Source: JALZOC01 sp035758845
GTDB taxonomy: Bacteria; Acidobacteriota; Vicinamibacteria; Vicinamibacterales; 2-12-FULL-66-21
Reading direction: 5' to 3'
DNA length: 64,000 bases
NCBI GenBank assembly: GCA_035758845.1
Contig: DASTVZ010000178.1
Span: 1 to 64,000 of the forward strand
A program made the position numbers and the translations under genes. Below, in pieces: positions 31,541-40,400 of this stretch. The notes beneath the pieces were generated by a model. The model saw nothing but the letters and a program-made list of their open reading frames with translations, was not told the origin of the DNA and ran no database searches. Numbering within the stretch: position 1 is the first letter of the stretch; every line of letters begins with the position of its first letter.

Positions 31541-34182
31541 TCGTTCGCCTGATTCTTCAATTCCGCGAGGAAGGTCAACGCCTGCATCGGGGTGATCTCG
31601 TTCACATCGAGGTCTCGGAGCCGACGGCGCAGCTCGTCGTCCTCAGCCGGCCTCTGGAACAGCCCCATCTGCCCCTGGGCCGAGCTGCCAGCTGAACTCA
31701 TCGATGGCCGTCCACCACGGGACAGCTCGTCTCGCTCGAGCCCATTCAGAATCTCACGCGCACGGGCAACCACGGGCGGAGGCAGGCCAGCCAACCTCGC
31801 GACATGGATGCCATAGCTGCGGTCCGATCGCCCGGACACAACCTTGCGCAAGAAAACGATATCGTCTTTCCATTCACGAACGACGACATGAAAGTTGACG
31901 ACGCCGGGGAGTGCGTCCGCGAGATCGGTGAGCTCGTGATAGTGCGTCGCGAATATCGTTTTGGGGCGCGCGCGCGGATTGGAGGCCAGGTGTTCGGCGA
32001 CGGCCCAGGCGAGGCTCAACCCGTCGAAGGTTGACGTGCCCCGACCGATCTCATCGAGGATGACAAGGCTTCTCGCCGTCGCGCTGTGCAGGATATTCGC
32101 CGTCTCCTGCATTTCGACCATGAACGTCGACTGGCCGCGGGCGATGTTATCCGCGGCGCCAACCCGAGCGAAGATGCGATCGACAATTGGCAGCTTCGCG
32201 GAGCGGGCGGGCACGAACGATCCCGCCTGCGCCATCAGACAGAGCAGCGCGGTCTGGCGAAGGTATGTGGACTTCCCGCCCATGTTCGGCCCGGTCAGGA
32301 TCACGAGTTGGTGTGCGTCGCTGTCGAGCCGCACATCGTTCGGCACGAACGCGTCCGCTGCGAATCGCTCGACCACCGCATGGCGCACATCGCTGGCGAC
32401 GAGCTCGTCGCCGGAGTGCATCAGTGGCTTCGTGTAGTTCTGGACGGCGGCGGTTTCGGCCAGCGCACTCAATGCATCGAATGTTGCCACGCCCCGGGCG
32501 GTATCCTGAATCCGCGGCGCCTCCGCGGCGACACGCCGCCGCAAATCCTCGAACAGCTCCACCTCGCGCTCCAGGATCCGTTCATCGGCACCAAGAACCT
32601 TCTCTTCGTACGCTTTCAAGTCGGGCGTAATAAAACGCTCGCCGCCGGCAATGGTCTGCTTGCGATGGTAATCCGACGGAACGTTCGCGAGGTTCGATCG
32701 CGAGACCTCGATGTAGTAGCCGAACACCCGATTGAAACGGATCTTCAGCGACCCGATTCCCGTCCGCGCGCGTTCAGCTTCTTCCATTGCCGCGATCCGT
32801 GCTTTCCCGGATCGACTGATCCCGCGCAGGTCGTCGAGTTCGGGATCGACGCCATCGCGAACGACGCCGCCGTCGCGTGCGTTCATCGGAGGTTCGTCGT
32901 GGAGCACGCGGTCGAGATCCGCTCGCAGGTCCGACAGATCGTCGAGTTCCGCTTCAAGACTGCGATTGAGCGGTGCGTGAAACGGCTCGAGCAGCATACG
33001 GATCCGCGGAACCGCAGCGAGCGACTGACGGAGCGCGACGAGATCGCGCGGTCCGGCGGTGCCCAGCGCGGCGCGCGCGACGAGCCGTTCGATGTCGTGC
33101 ACACCTTTCAGCGTTTCGCGCACCTTGGCTCGTTCGGTGCTGCGAAATGCAAATTCCTCGACCGCGTCGAGGCGATCCTGAATCCGCTCGAGCGCGACGA
33201 GCGGCCGAAGCAACCACGATCGCATCAGGCGGCCGCCCATCGACGTCACCGTGCGATCGATTTCCTGCAAGAGTGAACCGTTCTTGCCTCGGTCAGACGC
33301 CTCGATGACCTCGAGATTGCGGAGGGTCGTGGGATCAACCACCATCGAGTCGGCGCCGGTCCTATAGCTCAGGTCCCGTACGTGGGCCAGATCAGCTTTC
33401 TGTGTTTCGCGGAGGTATTGCACCAGCGCGCCGGCGGCGCTTGTCGCCGCTGGATGGTCCTCGAGGCCAAAACCGCGAAGTGTTTGCGCCCCGGTCTGCG
33501 ACAGCACTGCCGCTCGAGCTGCCTCGAATTCGAAGGTCCAGTCGTCGGCGGTCGTGACGCGGGTGTCGAGCTGGAGCTGGTTCACCATTTCGACCACGTC
33601 GGCGGCGCCAACCGGCGCAAGGATCTCGCGTGGGCGAATGACGATCAGTTCGTCACCAAGCGCCTGACGTCCAGCGTCCCCCGAATACTCGGTCGTCGTG
33701 AACTCGCCGGTTGAGACATCGAGAAGCGCCACGCCATATGAGGCCGCAGCAGGAGCGGGGAAGATCCCCATCAGAAATGCCGGCTCGCGCGCGTCGAGGT
33801 AGCCTGCATCGGTGAGTGTCCCAGGTGAGACGACGCGCACGACTTCGCGACGCACCAGTCCCTTGGCCTTTTTCGGGTCTTCCATCTGCTCGCAGACGGC
33901 GACGCGAAACCCTTTCTTCACGAGCCGCGCGATATAGCCATCGGCCGCGTGATGCGGGACGCCGCACATCGGAATGGCACCTCCGCTGGAGTCCTTGGAG
34001 CGCGACGTGAGTGTCAGCTCCAGTGCGCGCGCGGCGGTCAGCGCGTCCTCGTAGAACATCTCGTAAAAGTCCCCCATGCGAAAGAACACGATCGCATCGC
34101 GGAACTGGCGCTTGGCTTCGAAGTACTGACGCATCGCCGGCGTTGCGCCGGTCATTTCTGAAGACACTGGAGGGGAGGCCAT
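31537..34182 (-). CDS. mutS: DNA mismatch repair protein MutS
   Basis: An 881-aa MutS, which recognises base mismatches and small loops in DNA and signals to MutL. The mismatch-binding domain has FRMGDFYEMFYEDALTAARALELTLTSR, with the Phe of the F-x-E motif shown as FYEMF. The connector and lever domains follow, and the ABC-type ATPase has Walker A GPNMGGKSTYLRQTALLCLMAQAGSFVPA and the signature STFMVEM followed by LVILDEIGRGTSTFDG. The C-terminus with DVNEITPMQALTFLAELK is a normal MutS tail. Length is typical. It is the first gene of a minus-strand operon with the lipoprotein and peptidase/barrel genes, an unusual setting for mutS. An extended -10-like TGTTATACT lies upstream at 34,212-34,204. 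Confidence 0.97.
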   Translation of the reverse strand: MASPPVSSEMTGATPAMRQYFEAKRQFRDAIVFFRMGDFYEMFYEDALTAARALELTLTSRSKDSSGGAIPMCGVPHHAADGYIARLVKKGFRVAVCEQMEDPKKAKGLVRREVVRVVSPGTLTDAGYLDAREPAFLMGIFPAPAAASYGVALLDVSTGEFTTTEYSGDAGRQALGDELIVIRPREILAPVGAADVVEMVNQLQLDTRVTTADDWTFEFEAARAAVLSQTGAQTLRGFGLEDHPAATSAAGALVQYLRETQKADLAHVRDLSYRTGADSMVVDPTTLRNLEVIEASDRGKNGSLLQEIDRTVTSMGGRLMRSWLLRPLVALERIQDRLDAVEEFAFRSTERAKVRETLKGVHDIERLVARAALGTAGPRDLVALRQSLAAVPRIRMLLEPFHAPLNRSLEAELDDLSDLRADLDRVLHDEPPMNARDGGVVRDGVDPELDDLRGISRSGKARIAAMEEAERARTGIGSLKIRFNRVFGYYIEVSRSNLANVPSDYHRKQTIAGGERFITPDLKAYEEKVLGADERILEREVELFEDLRRRVAAEAPRIQDTARGVATFDALSALAETAAVQNYTKPLMHSGDELVASDVRHAVVERFAADAFVPNDVRLDSDAHQLVILTGPNMGGKSTYLRQTALLCLMAQAGSFVPARSAKLPIVDRIFARVGAADNIARGQSTFMVEMQETANILHSATARSLVILDEIGRGTSTFDGLSLAWAVAEHLASNPRARPKTIFATHYHELTDLADALPGVVNFHVVVREWKDDIVFLRKVVSGRSDRSYGIHVARLAGLPPPVVARAREILNGLERDELSRGGRPSMSSAGSSAQGQMGLFQRPAEDDELRRRLRDLDVNEITPMQALTFLAELKNQANE

Positions 34183-34203
34183 TTCGGGGAGCGTCTTGGC
34201 GTG

Positions 34204-34209
34204 AGTATA
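34204..34209 (-). promoter_or_regulatory. -10 box (TATACT, extended TG) for mutS
   Basis: On the minus strand TGTTATACT has both the extended TG and a good -10 hexamer, followed by about 21 nt to the ATG of mutS. The transcript leader would be about 14 nt. Confidence 0.45.
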
Positions 34210-34290
34210 ACATCTAGGTTTATCGGGTTCTGGAGGGTTCTCGAAGGTTCGGCTCGTTCCACTGGGTTGGTCAGGGTTCTACAAGGTTCG
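34210..34290. repeat. GGTTCT-word repeat upstream of tsaB
   Basis: Direct words such as GGGTTCTGGAGGGTTCTCG and AGGTTCG fill the gap from mutS to tsaB. They belong to the GGTTCTA family at 5389-5464 but only one arm is present, so no long stem forms. Confidence 0.65.
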
Positions 34291-34296
34291 TTCATT

Positions 34297-34989
34297 GTGA
34301 TCATCCTCGCGCTCGACACGACGACCAGGGACGGGAGCATTGCCGTGCTCCACGACGGCACGATTCGTGTCGAGCGTACCGGCGATCCCTCGCTCACTCA
34401 CGGACAGCGGCTGCCTGGCGAGCTGGCGACGACACTCGCAGCGACGGGCGTTCGCATTGAAGACATCGATCTACTCGCCGTCGCGGCTGGCCCGGGATCG
34501 TTCACCGGCCTGCGTGTCGGCATCGCGACGATTCAAGGGATCGCGATGGCACACAAGAAACGTGTTGTGGCGGTGTCGGCGCTCGAAGCGCTGGCGCGCG
34601 CGGCAGTCAACGCCGATCGGGCGATCGGGGCATGGATGGACGCACAACGCAACGAGGTCTTTGCGGCGCTCTACGCGGCCGACGGCAGAGACGAGTTGAT
34701 TTCATCGGTATCAGCGGCTCCGGAAGGAGTGCTGAGCGCCTGGTCGGAGACGACGGACCTCACGCGCGTGACATTCGTTGGCGATGGCGCCACCCGCCAT
34801 GAAGAAACTCTGCGGCGCCGCATCGGCCCGGACGTCGCGATCGTCAGGCCCCCGCCGGTTGCGGGCCTCATCGGTCAGATCGCCGCTGAAAACCCGTCGC
34901 GAGCAGTTCTGCCGCACGCGATCGTTCCGATTTATGTCCGACGATCGGACGCGGAACTCGCACGCGCGCGACGCGCCGCGCTGCCATGA
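34297..34989 (+). CDS. tsaB: tRNA threonylcarbamoyladenosine biosynthesis protein TsaB
   Basis: A 230-aa TsaB, the ASKHA-fold partner that with TsaD and TsaE adds threonylcarbamoyl to A37 of ANN-decoding tRNAs. The opening IILALDTTTRDGSIAVLHDG and the conserved LAVAAGPGSFTGLRVGIATIQGIA (about residues 58-81) are clear family marks. The GTG at 34,297 gives the family N-terminus; codons further upstream would translate the GGTTCT repeat. It overlaps rimI by 4 bp (ATGA), the usual pairing. TsaD and TsaE are not in the window. Confidence 0.94.
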   Translation: MIILALDTTTRDGSIAVLHDGTIRVERTGDPSLTHGQRLPGELATTLAATGVRIEDIDLLAVAAGPGSFTGLRVGIATIQGIAMAHKKRVVAVSALEALARAAVNADRAIGAWMDAQRNEVFAALYAADGRDELISSVSAAPEGVLSAWSETTDLTRVTFVGDGATRHEETLRRRIGPDVAIVRPPPVAGLIGQIAAENPSRAVLPHAIVPIYVRRSDAELARARRAALP

Positions 34990-35483
34990 CCTCGAGCGGT
35001 GCGCCTGACTACTCGATCACGCGCCTCCGCCCGGGCGACGCGCTCGACGATGTGGTCGCGCTCGAAGCCGCCTCGTTCAGCAACCCATGGTCACGCGACA
35101 CGCTCGAGCGCGACCTTCGAAATACGGATGTCGTCCGCGTCTACGTCCTGCGCGATGCCGATGCACACGTGGTCGGATTCTGCGGCTGCTGGTTCGTCGC
35201 CGACGAATTGCACATCAACACGCTGGCAATTGCCGAGGAATTTCGCCGGCGCGGCCACGCCACACGGTTGCTGCGATTCGTACTCGCGGAAGCGGCCGCG
35301 GCCGGCATCACCCGCGCCACGCTGGAAGTGCGCCGATCCAATGTCGCGGCCCTTCGACTCTACGGCCGGTTCGACTTCGAAGTCGGCGGGATCAGGCCGG
35401 ATTACTACACCGGGCCGGTTGAGGACGCCCTCGTCCTCTGGAGCCGGAAACTCGGCTTTTTGAATTTGAATACGGAACCTTGA
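34986..35483 (+). CDS. rimI: Ribosomal protein alanine N-acetyltransferase RimI
   Basis: A 165-aa GNAT acetyltransferase of the RimI type, which acetylates the N-terminal alanine of ribosomal protein S18 in E. coli. The acetyl-CoA-binding motif A is LHINTLAIAEEFRRRGHATRLLRFVLAEA, and motif B is ATLEVRRSNVAALRLYGRFDFEVGGIRPDYYTGPVEDALVL. The family-typical FSNPWSRDTLERDL lies near the N-terminus. It is translationally coupled to tsaB, a conserved arrangement that supports the assignment over a generic acetyltransferase. Confidence 0.92.
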   Translation: MTSSGAPDYSITRLRPGDALDDVVALEAASFSNPWSRDTLERDLRNTDVVRVYVLRDADAHVVGFCGCWFVADELHINTLAIAEEFRRRGHATRLLRFVLAEAAAAGITRATLEVRRSNVAALRLYGRFDFEVGGIRPDYYTGPVEDALVLWSRKLGFLNLNTEP

Positions 35484-35554
35484 AGCGTGCCGGCCCTTGT
35501 GATAGGTTGGTTTTATGAATGTCTAGCCCTAACTTCATTCCCAGGAGGTCGGAA

Positions 35555-35806
35555 ATGCCAAACGACTTCGAAGAGCTGAAGCGTCAGTTGTTACAGAGCG
35601 ACGACGAGTACCGACAGTTAGCCAGCCGCCATCACGCCCTCGACGAACAGATTCACAACCTCAGCGATCGCCCCTATCTGACGCAGCCAGAACAGCTCGA
35701 AGAAGTCCGGTTGAAAAAGGTTAAGCTCCAAGTAAAAGACCAGATGGAAAATATTCTCCGCCGTCATCGGACGGACGGTGGTTCGCAGCACGCCGCGCAT
35801 CGATGA
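35555..35806 (+). CDS. YdcH/DUF465 small coiled-coil protein
   Basis: An 83-aa protein of the DUF465/YdcH type: MPNDFEELKRQLLQSDDEYRQLASRHHALDEQIHNLSDRPYLTQPEQLEEVRLKKVKLQVKDQME. The pattern is a short helical hairpin, with the conserved H-x-x-L-D-x-x-I turn and the LK-K-x-K-L-x-x-K-D segment before the basic end. Its role is unknown. The ATG at 35,555 has AGGAGG six bases upstream; a frame starting earlier lacks a site. A possible stem-loop leader for the next gene follows. Confidence 0.9.
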   Translation: MPNDFEELKRQLLQSDDEYRQLASRHHALDEQIHNLSDRPYLTQPEQLEEVRLKKVKLQVKDQMENILRRHRTDGGSQHAAHR

Positions 35807-35848
35807 GACGCGCGGCCTGACGGCCGTTACAGCTCCCTTTTTCACCGA

Positions 35849-35892
35849 AGGGCCAGCAACCGGCGTAGCTCCGCTCACCGATTCCTGGCCCT
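35849..35892 (+). other. Stem-loop in the leader of psd
   Basis: AGGGCCAG (35,849-35,856) pairs with CTGGCCCT (35,885-35,892) around a 28-nt loop. A small CGGCC/GGCCG stem precedes it at 35,813-35,826. There is no U-run to make an intrinsic terminator. It occupies the 124-bp gap between the YdcH-like gene and psd. Function unknown. Confidence 0.35.
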
Positions 35893-35930
35893 CGTGACTT
35901 TCCGCCCGCTTCCGGGCATCATCACATTCA

Positions 35931-36569
35931 ATGAGAATCGATCGCGCGGGATTTCCGTTTATCGCGGCCGCCCTCGTGCCCGCTGCCTTCCTGGTTGCCG
36001 TGCGGCGCTACGCGCTTGCTGCACCGTTGGCGGCGCTCGGCGGTTTCATGGCGTACTTCTTCCGCGATCCGGAGCGACGTGTCCCACAGGATCCCGATCT
36101 GGTCGTGTCGCCGGCCGATGGACGCGTGATGATCGCCGGTCCGAGCGACGGCCGCTGGTCACCGCCCGGAACGTGGAAACAGGTGACGATTTTTCTCTCG
36201 CCGATGGACGTGCACATCAACCGCTCGCCGGTGGCCGGCCGAATCACCCGCGTCGATTACCGCCGAGGCAAATTCCTGCCCGCCTACGACGAACGATCCA
36301 ACGACAATGAGTTGAACGAGGTCTGGGTTGACTACCACGGCCGTCCGGTCGTTTTTCGTCAGGTCGTGGGAATTCTCGCCCGCCGGATCGTCTGCCGCGT
36401 GCAGGAAGGGCAGGTGCTGGAACGCGGCGAGCGCGTGGGGCTCATGCGGTTCGGATCGCGAATGGACGTGTTCCTGCCCGAGGATGCCGTGCTCGATGTT
36501 CGCGTCGGCGATCGGGTGATCGGCGGGGAAACGGTTCTCGCAACACTGGAGCCTGGCAGTGCTCGATAA
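35931..36569 (+). CDS. psd: Phosphatidylserine decarboxylase (short form)
   Basis: A 212-aa decarboxylase that makes phosphatidylethanolamine from phosphatidylserine. It has an N-terminal membrane segment (FPFIAAALVPAAFLVAV) and the family blocks FFRDPERRVPQDPDLVVSPADGRV and VTIFLSPMDVHINRSPVAGRI. The self-cleavage site is in MRFGSRMDVFLPEDA, where Gly-Ser would be cut to yield the pyruvoyl group on the alpha chain. This short type lacks the longer N-terminal domain of E. coli Psd. It overlaps pssA by 11 bp, forming a two-gene phosphatidylethanolamine operon. Confidence 0.95.
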   Translation: MRIDRAGFPFIAAALVPAAFLVAVRRYALAAPLAALGGFMAYFFRDPERRVPQDPDLVVSPADGRVMIAGPSDGRWSPPGTWKQVTIFLSPMDVHINRSPVAGRITRVDYRRGKFLPAYDERSNDNELNEVWVDYHGRPVVFRQVVGILARRIVCRVQEGQVLERGERVGLMRFGSRMDVFLPEDAVLDVRVGDRVIGGETVLATLEPGSAR

Positions 36570-37380
36570 CACATCGCTCCGTCGGCGCCGACGTGAAGAT
36601 CGTCCGAATCGTTTCCGCCGCGGCGTTTTCCTGCTGCCGTCTCTGTTTACTGTCGCGAACCTTTTCTGCGGTTACGCGTGCATCGTGTACTCGACGCGAT
36701 CCGATTTCGACACCGCTGCATTGTTCATTGGTATCGCGATGGTGCTGGATACGCTTGACGGCTTCTTCGCCCGCTTGACCAATTCATCGTCGGCATTTGG
36801 CGTCGAACTCGATTCGCTGGCCGACGTCGTCTCGTTCGGCCTTGGGCCGGCGATCCTGGCATTTACGTGGGGACTCTGGCCACTCGAACGACTGGGATGG
36901 GCAGCCGGGTTTCTCTACGTCACGGCTGCGGCGATGCGGCTCGCGCGTTTCAACGTTCAGACGACGACGACCACGGCGTCAACCGACAAACGGTATTTCG
37001 TCGGCATGCCGAGTCCGGCTGCGGCCTCGGTGATTGCGTCGACGGTGTATCTCTACCCCTACGGGCTGCAGGAACGGGAAGCCGCGTTTCCCGCGCTCGC
37101 GATGGTACTCGTGCCGGCGTTCCTGATGGTCAGCACGATTCGCTTCCGCAGCGTCAAGGCGATCGACGTTGGTCACACGCGGTCCTACCTCTCTCTATTC
37201 CTCGCGGCAGTGGCCCTGGCGCTCGTCGCAACACATCCCCGTATCGCGCTCGTCGTGCTGTCCTACACCTACACTGCGGCGGCGCTCATCATGTGGGGAT
37301 ATTCGAAGCTGCGGCGAAGACCAACCGAGCAGGCGCCGGAAGATCATCCAGTTCCAGATTCGGGGGGGAATCCCTATTAG
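36559..37380 (+). CDS. pssA: CDP-diacylglycerol-serine O-phosphatidyltransferase
   Basis: A 273-aa integral membrane enzyme of the CDP-alcohol phosphatidyltransferase family, which makes phosphatidylserine for the preceding decarboxylase. The signature D-x2-D-G-x2-A-R-x8-G-x3-D-x3-D is seen in DTLDGFFARLTNSSSAFG followed by VELDSLAD (about residues 65-90). Roughly eight membrane helices follow (LLPSLFTVANLFCGYACIV and so on). A basic N-terminus (RRRRREDRPNRFRR) faces the cytoplasm. The GTG start overlaps the psd stop. It converges with the histidine kinase gene. Confidence 0.94.
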   Translation: MLDNTSLRRRRREDRPNRFRRGVFLLPSLFTVANLFCGYACIVYSTRSDFDTAALFIGIAMVLDTLDGFFARLTNSSSAFGVELDSLADVVSFGLGPAILAFTWGLWPLERLGWAAGFLYVTAAAMRLARFNVQTTTTTASTDKRYFVGMPSPAAASVIASTVYLYPYGLQEREAAFPALAMVLVPAFLMVSTIRFRSVKAIDVGHTRSYLSLFLAAVALALVATHPRIALVVLSYTYTAAALIMWGYSKLRRRPTEQAPEDHPVPDSGGNPY

Positions 37381-37425
37381 TCACGTCGTTCACCGTCGAG
37401 CTGAGACGTACCCACGGTTTACGGT

Positions 37426-40400
37426 CTAAGCGACAGCAACCGGCAAGCGTACGCTGACGGTTGTCCCGCGTCCCTTGCCGCTCTCGACCTCAATCGTTCC
37501 GCCATTCAATTCAATATTGCGCCGTGCGATCGGAAGGCCGAGGCCGGTGCCGGTGGTCTTGGTGGAGAAGTACGGCTCGAAGACACGCGCGAGAGATTCT
37601 TCGTCCATGCCGACGCCGTCGTCGTGAACGCGAAGCGTGACGAACTGACGATCGCTGGAAGCGTCGATCGTCAGCCGACCTTCACCAGGCATCGCATGGA
37701 GCGCATTTTCGACGATGTTGGCCAGGCTTCGGGCGGTGAGCGTGCGATCGACGAACACGCGCGGAAGCGGTCCGGCAACGTTGTTGACGATCTCGATCCG
37801 GCCGCTGAGGCCGGTCCGATACGGATCGATGACGTCGGTTATCAGTTCGGGGACATCGACGGGTGCCGGTCGTGCCGTCGGTGACGACGCGAAGCTGGAG
37901 AACTCGGCAGAAATCTGGCGCAGCAGCTTCACCTGGCTGAGAATCGAGTTCACACACCCTTCAAGCACGTCACCCATCGGCTCGCCGCGATCGGCATGGA
38001 CGCGACGAAGATGCTCGGCGGAGAGCTGAATCGGGGTCAGCGGATTCTTGATTTCGTGCGCGACCTGGCGCGCCATCTCCGCCCACGCCTCGAGACGATG
38101 GGTGCGCTCCAGCTGCGCCCGCTGCGCCTTGAGCTCGCCAGCCATGCTGTTGAAGGCATCGACCAGGCGACGCAACTCGTCTGACGACCGCACGGCGATC
38201 TGTGCATCAAAGTCGCCGCGTGCGATCTGGCGCGTCGCGCGCGTGAGCCGCCGGATCGGATCAGCAATGCGCTCGGCCATTGAGAGCCCAATCGCCGCTC
38301 CGAGCAGCACAAAGAGCAGCGCCGCGAGGTGGACGCCGCGATCGAGGTCGTCGATCTCGCGATCGATATCCCGCTGTCGCGTCGCGAGGGGAACCGTCAA
38401 AATGACTTTCTTGCCACCGGCATGCACCGGTGCGGCGGCGATAGTGTAGGGAACCGTGCCGATTCGATCCTCGCCAACGAAGCTGGGCAGCCGTTGCAGC
38501 GCGATCGCGCGATAGACCGCATCAGGCGTGCGCGTCGCGAGCAGACCCGACGCAAACAGATCACGCTTGCTCGTCGCCACGAGCTGAGCGCCTTCAAAAA
38601 TGTTGACGTCCTGATCGATCACCTGGCTGATCCAGATCATCACGTCGTCGCTCGCCGGCGCCAGGCCTTCCGTCCGTTGCGTCAGCGCGTTGGACTGCTC
38701 GATGACCCGCTGCGCGACGGCAGCGGTACGTGCGGCCTCGAGTGCGACGTCAGCGGTCAGAAGATTGGCGAAGTACCAACGGATGGCGACCGAGAGAATC
38801 AACACCGGGATGATTGCCGCGAGTACGAACGCAAGGAAGAGCTTTCGATAGAAGCTCGATCGAATCTCCCGAAGCAATGCGCGCCCCAGCCGAGGACGGG
38901 CACGGGCCAATCGCGTGAAGAACGCGGTGCCGACGAGCACGAGCACGTAGAAAACACCGGACAGCGTCGTCAACTCGGCCAGATGGACGAGGTGATCGAA
39001 GAGCGTCAGCGTGCGATAGCCGATCGCGTAAATGAACACGCGATCGTTCGAGAAGAACACGCGATAGCGGTCGCCGTTGGTTTGGACCGTCGTCCAGAAC
39101 GGCCGCCGCGCCGGATCGTAAATCCGTGCAAACAGATCATCGTCGATCGACCACGCCGCGTGTGGGGAGTTGTAAACGGCACCGAGGCCCCAACCGTAGA
39201 TCGCGACTTCCACCTCGCTCCCGGCAACGTCGTCGAGCCCGGTGCCAGCATCTGCCGGTCGGAAGACCTCGAAGTAGGGACTCTGCGAGGTGATGAACGG
39301 AAGCGTGCGGTAGTCGAACACCAGCACATGAACGACGATTGTGCCAACGACGCGCCGTGGTTCGTCGCCAGAGGGCATCGTGCAAATCTGTCGCGCCGCA
39401 TGCAGCAATCGTCGCTCGGCGGCGCCGAATGGGGCCGCCTCGCCGAAGACGTCCCAGTCGCACGGCTTGCCCTCGATGTGCGGCGCCTGAGCGGTTCCGG
39501 AATATTCCGGCAGATCGAGTCCGAACCGGCTGACACATTCGCCAGCCGCATCGTAGAGTTCGACCGCGGAGGTCAGGCGGGCGCGCCCAAGCGCGGTTCG
39601 ACTCCACACGAAATAGGCGGGCTGTGTTCGCTCACACGGCTTCGGCTCGATCGGCTGTTCGGTCACCAGCACGGGAAGCGATTCGAGCGCGTCGATTTCA
39701 GCGCGAGCTTCGCTGAGTCTCTCCTGTAAGAACTGCGAATACTGCTGCGCCTGCGTCGCATAGCGGGACTCGACGAGCGCGCGCATGGCGCGTTCGGCGT
39801 AGTAGTCGACCGACGGGTACAGAAGCAGCGCGGGCAGGAGGAACGCGGCGAACAACGCGAGGATTCGCGCCGCAACGGTCGTATGGCGATACCAGACCAC
39901 GACGCGCGACGCGATGAGCGCCGCGACGGCGCAGGTGAAAGCCGACAGGATCAGAGCGACCGACGGCAGTGACCATCCGCGGACCGGCGCCATGAGCCCG
40001 ATCGCGACTGACGGCCCCAGCCAAAGCAGAAGCACCTGAATCCGCGAACGCGCCGCGGTGCTCAGACGCCAGCGCGCGAGCGCCGCGCTCAAAATAAGCG
40101 TCGCCGTCCATAAAGCTGCAGCATGGGACGCGAGGACTCCCGTCAGCAGCGCCAATCGCTTCGCATTCCAGGGATACAGCGAGAACCGGCGCAGATCGGC
40201 GGTCACTGGGTCGACCACGCGGGGGAGAAGCAGTTCGAACACCAAGAGAACCGCCGCCACGGCAATCCCGGCCAGCAGCTGACGACTGATAAAGCCGACA
40301 GCTGCGCCCTCGACGTTTTGTCGCCGCGCGCGCAGGGCAATCCGCAGCCGAACGACGGGCCCGGCCAGGAGCGCGATCGCCGCGGCCGTTGTCGCGCCCG

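Noticed and set aside
38329..39729. 466-codon open frame antisense to the histidine kinase
   Set aside because: Opposite the conserved kinase gene, with low-complexity charged composition.
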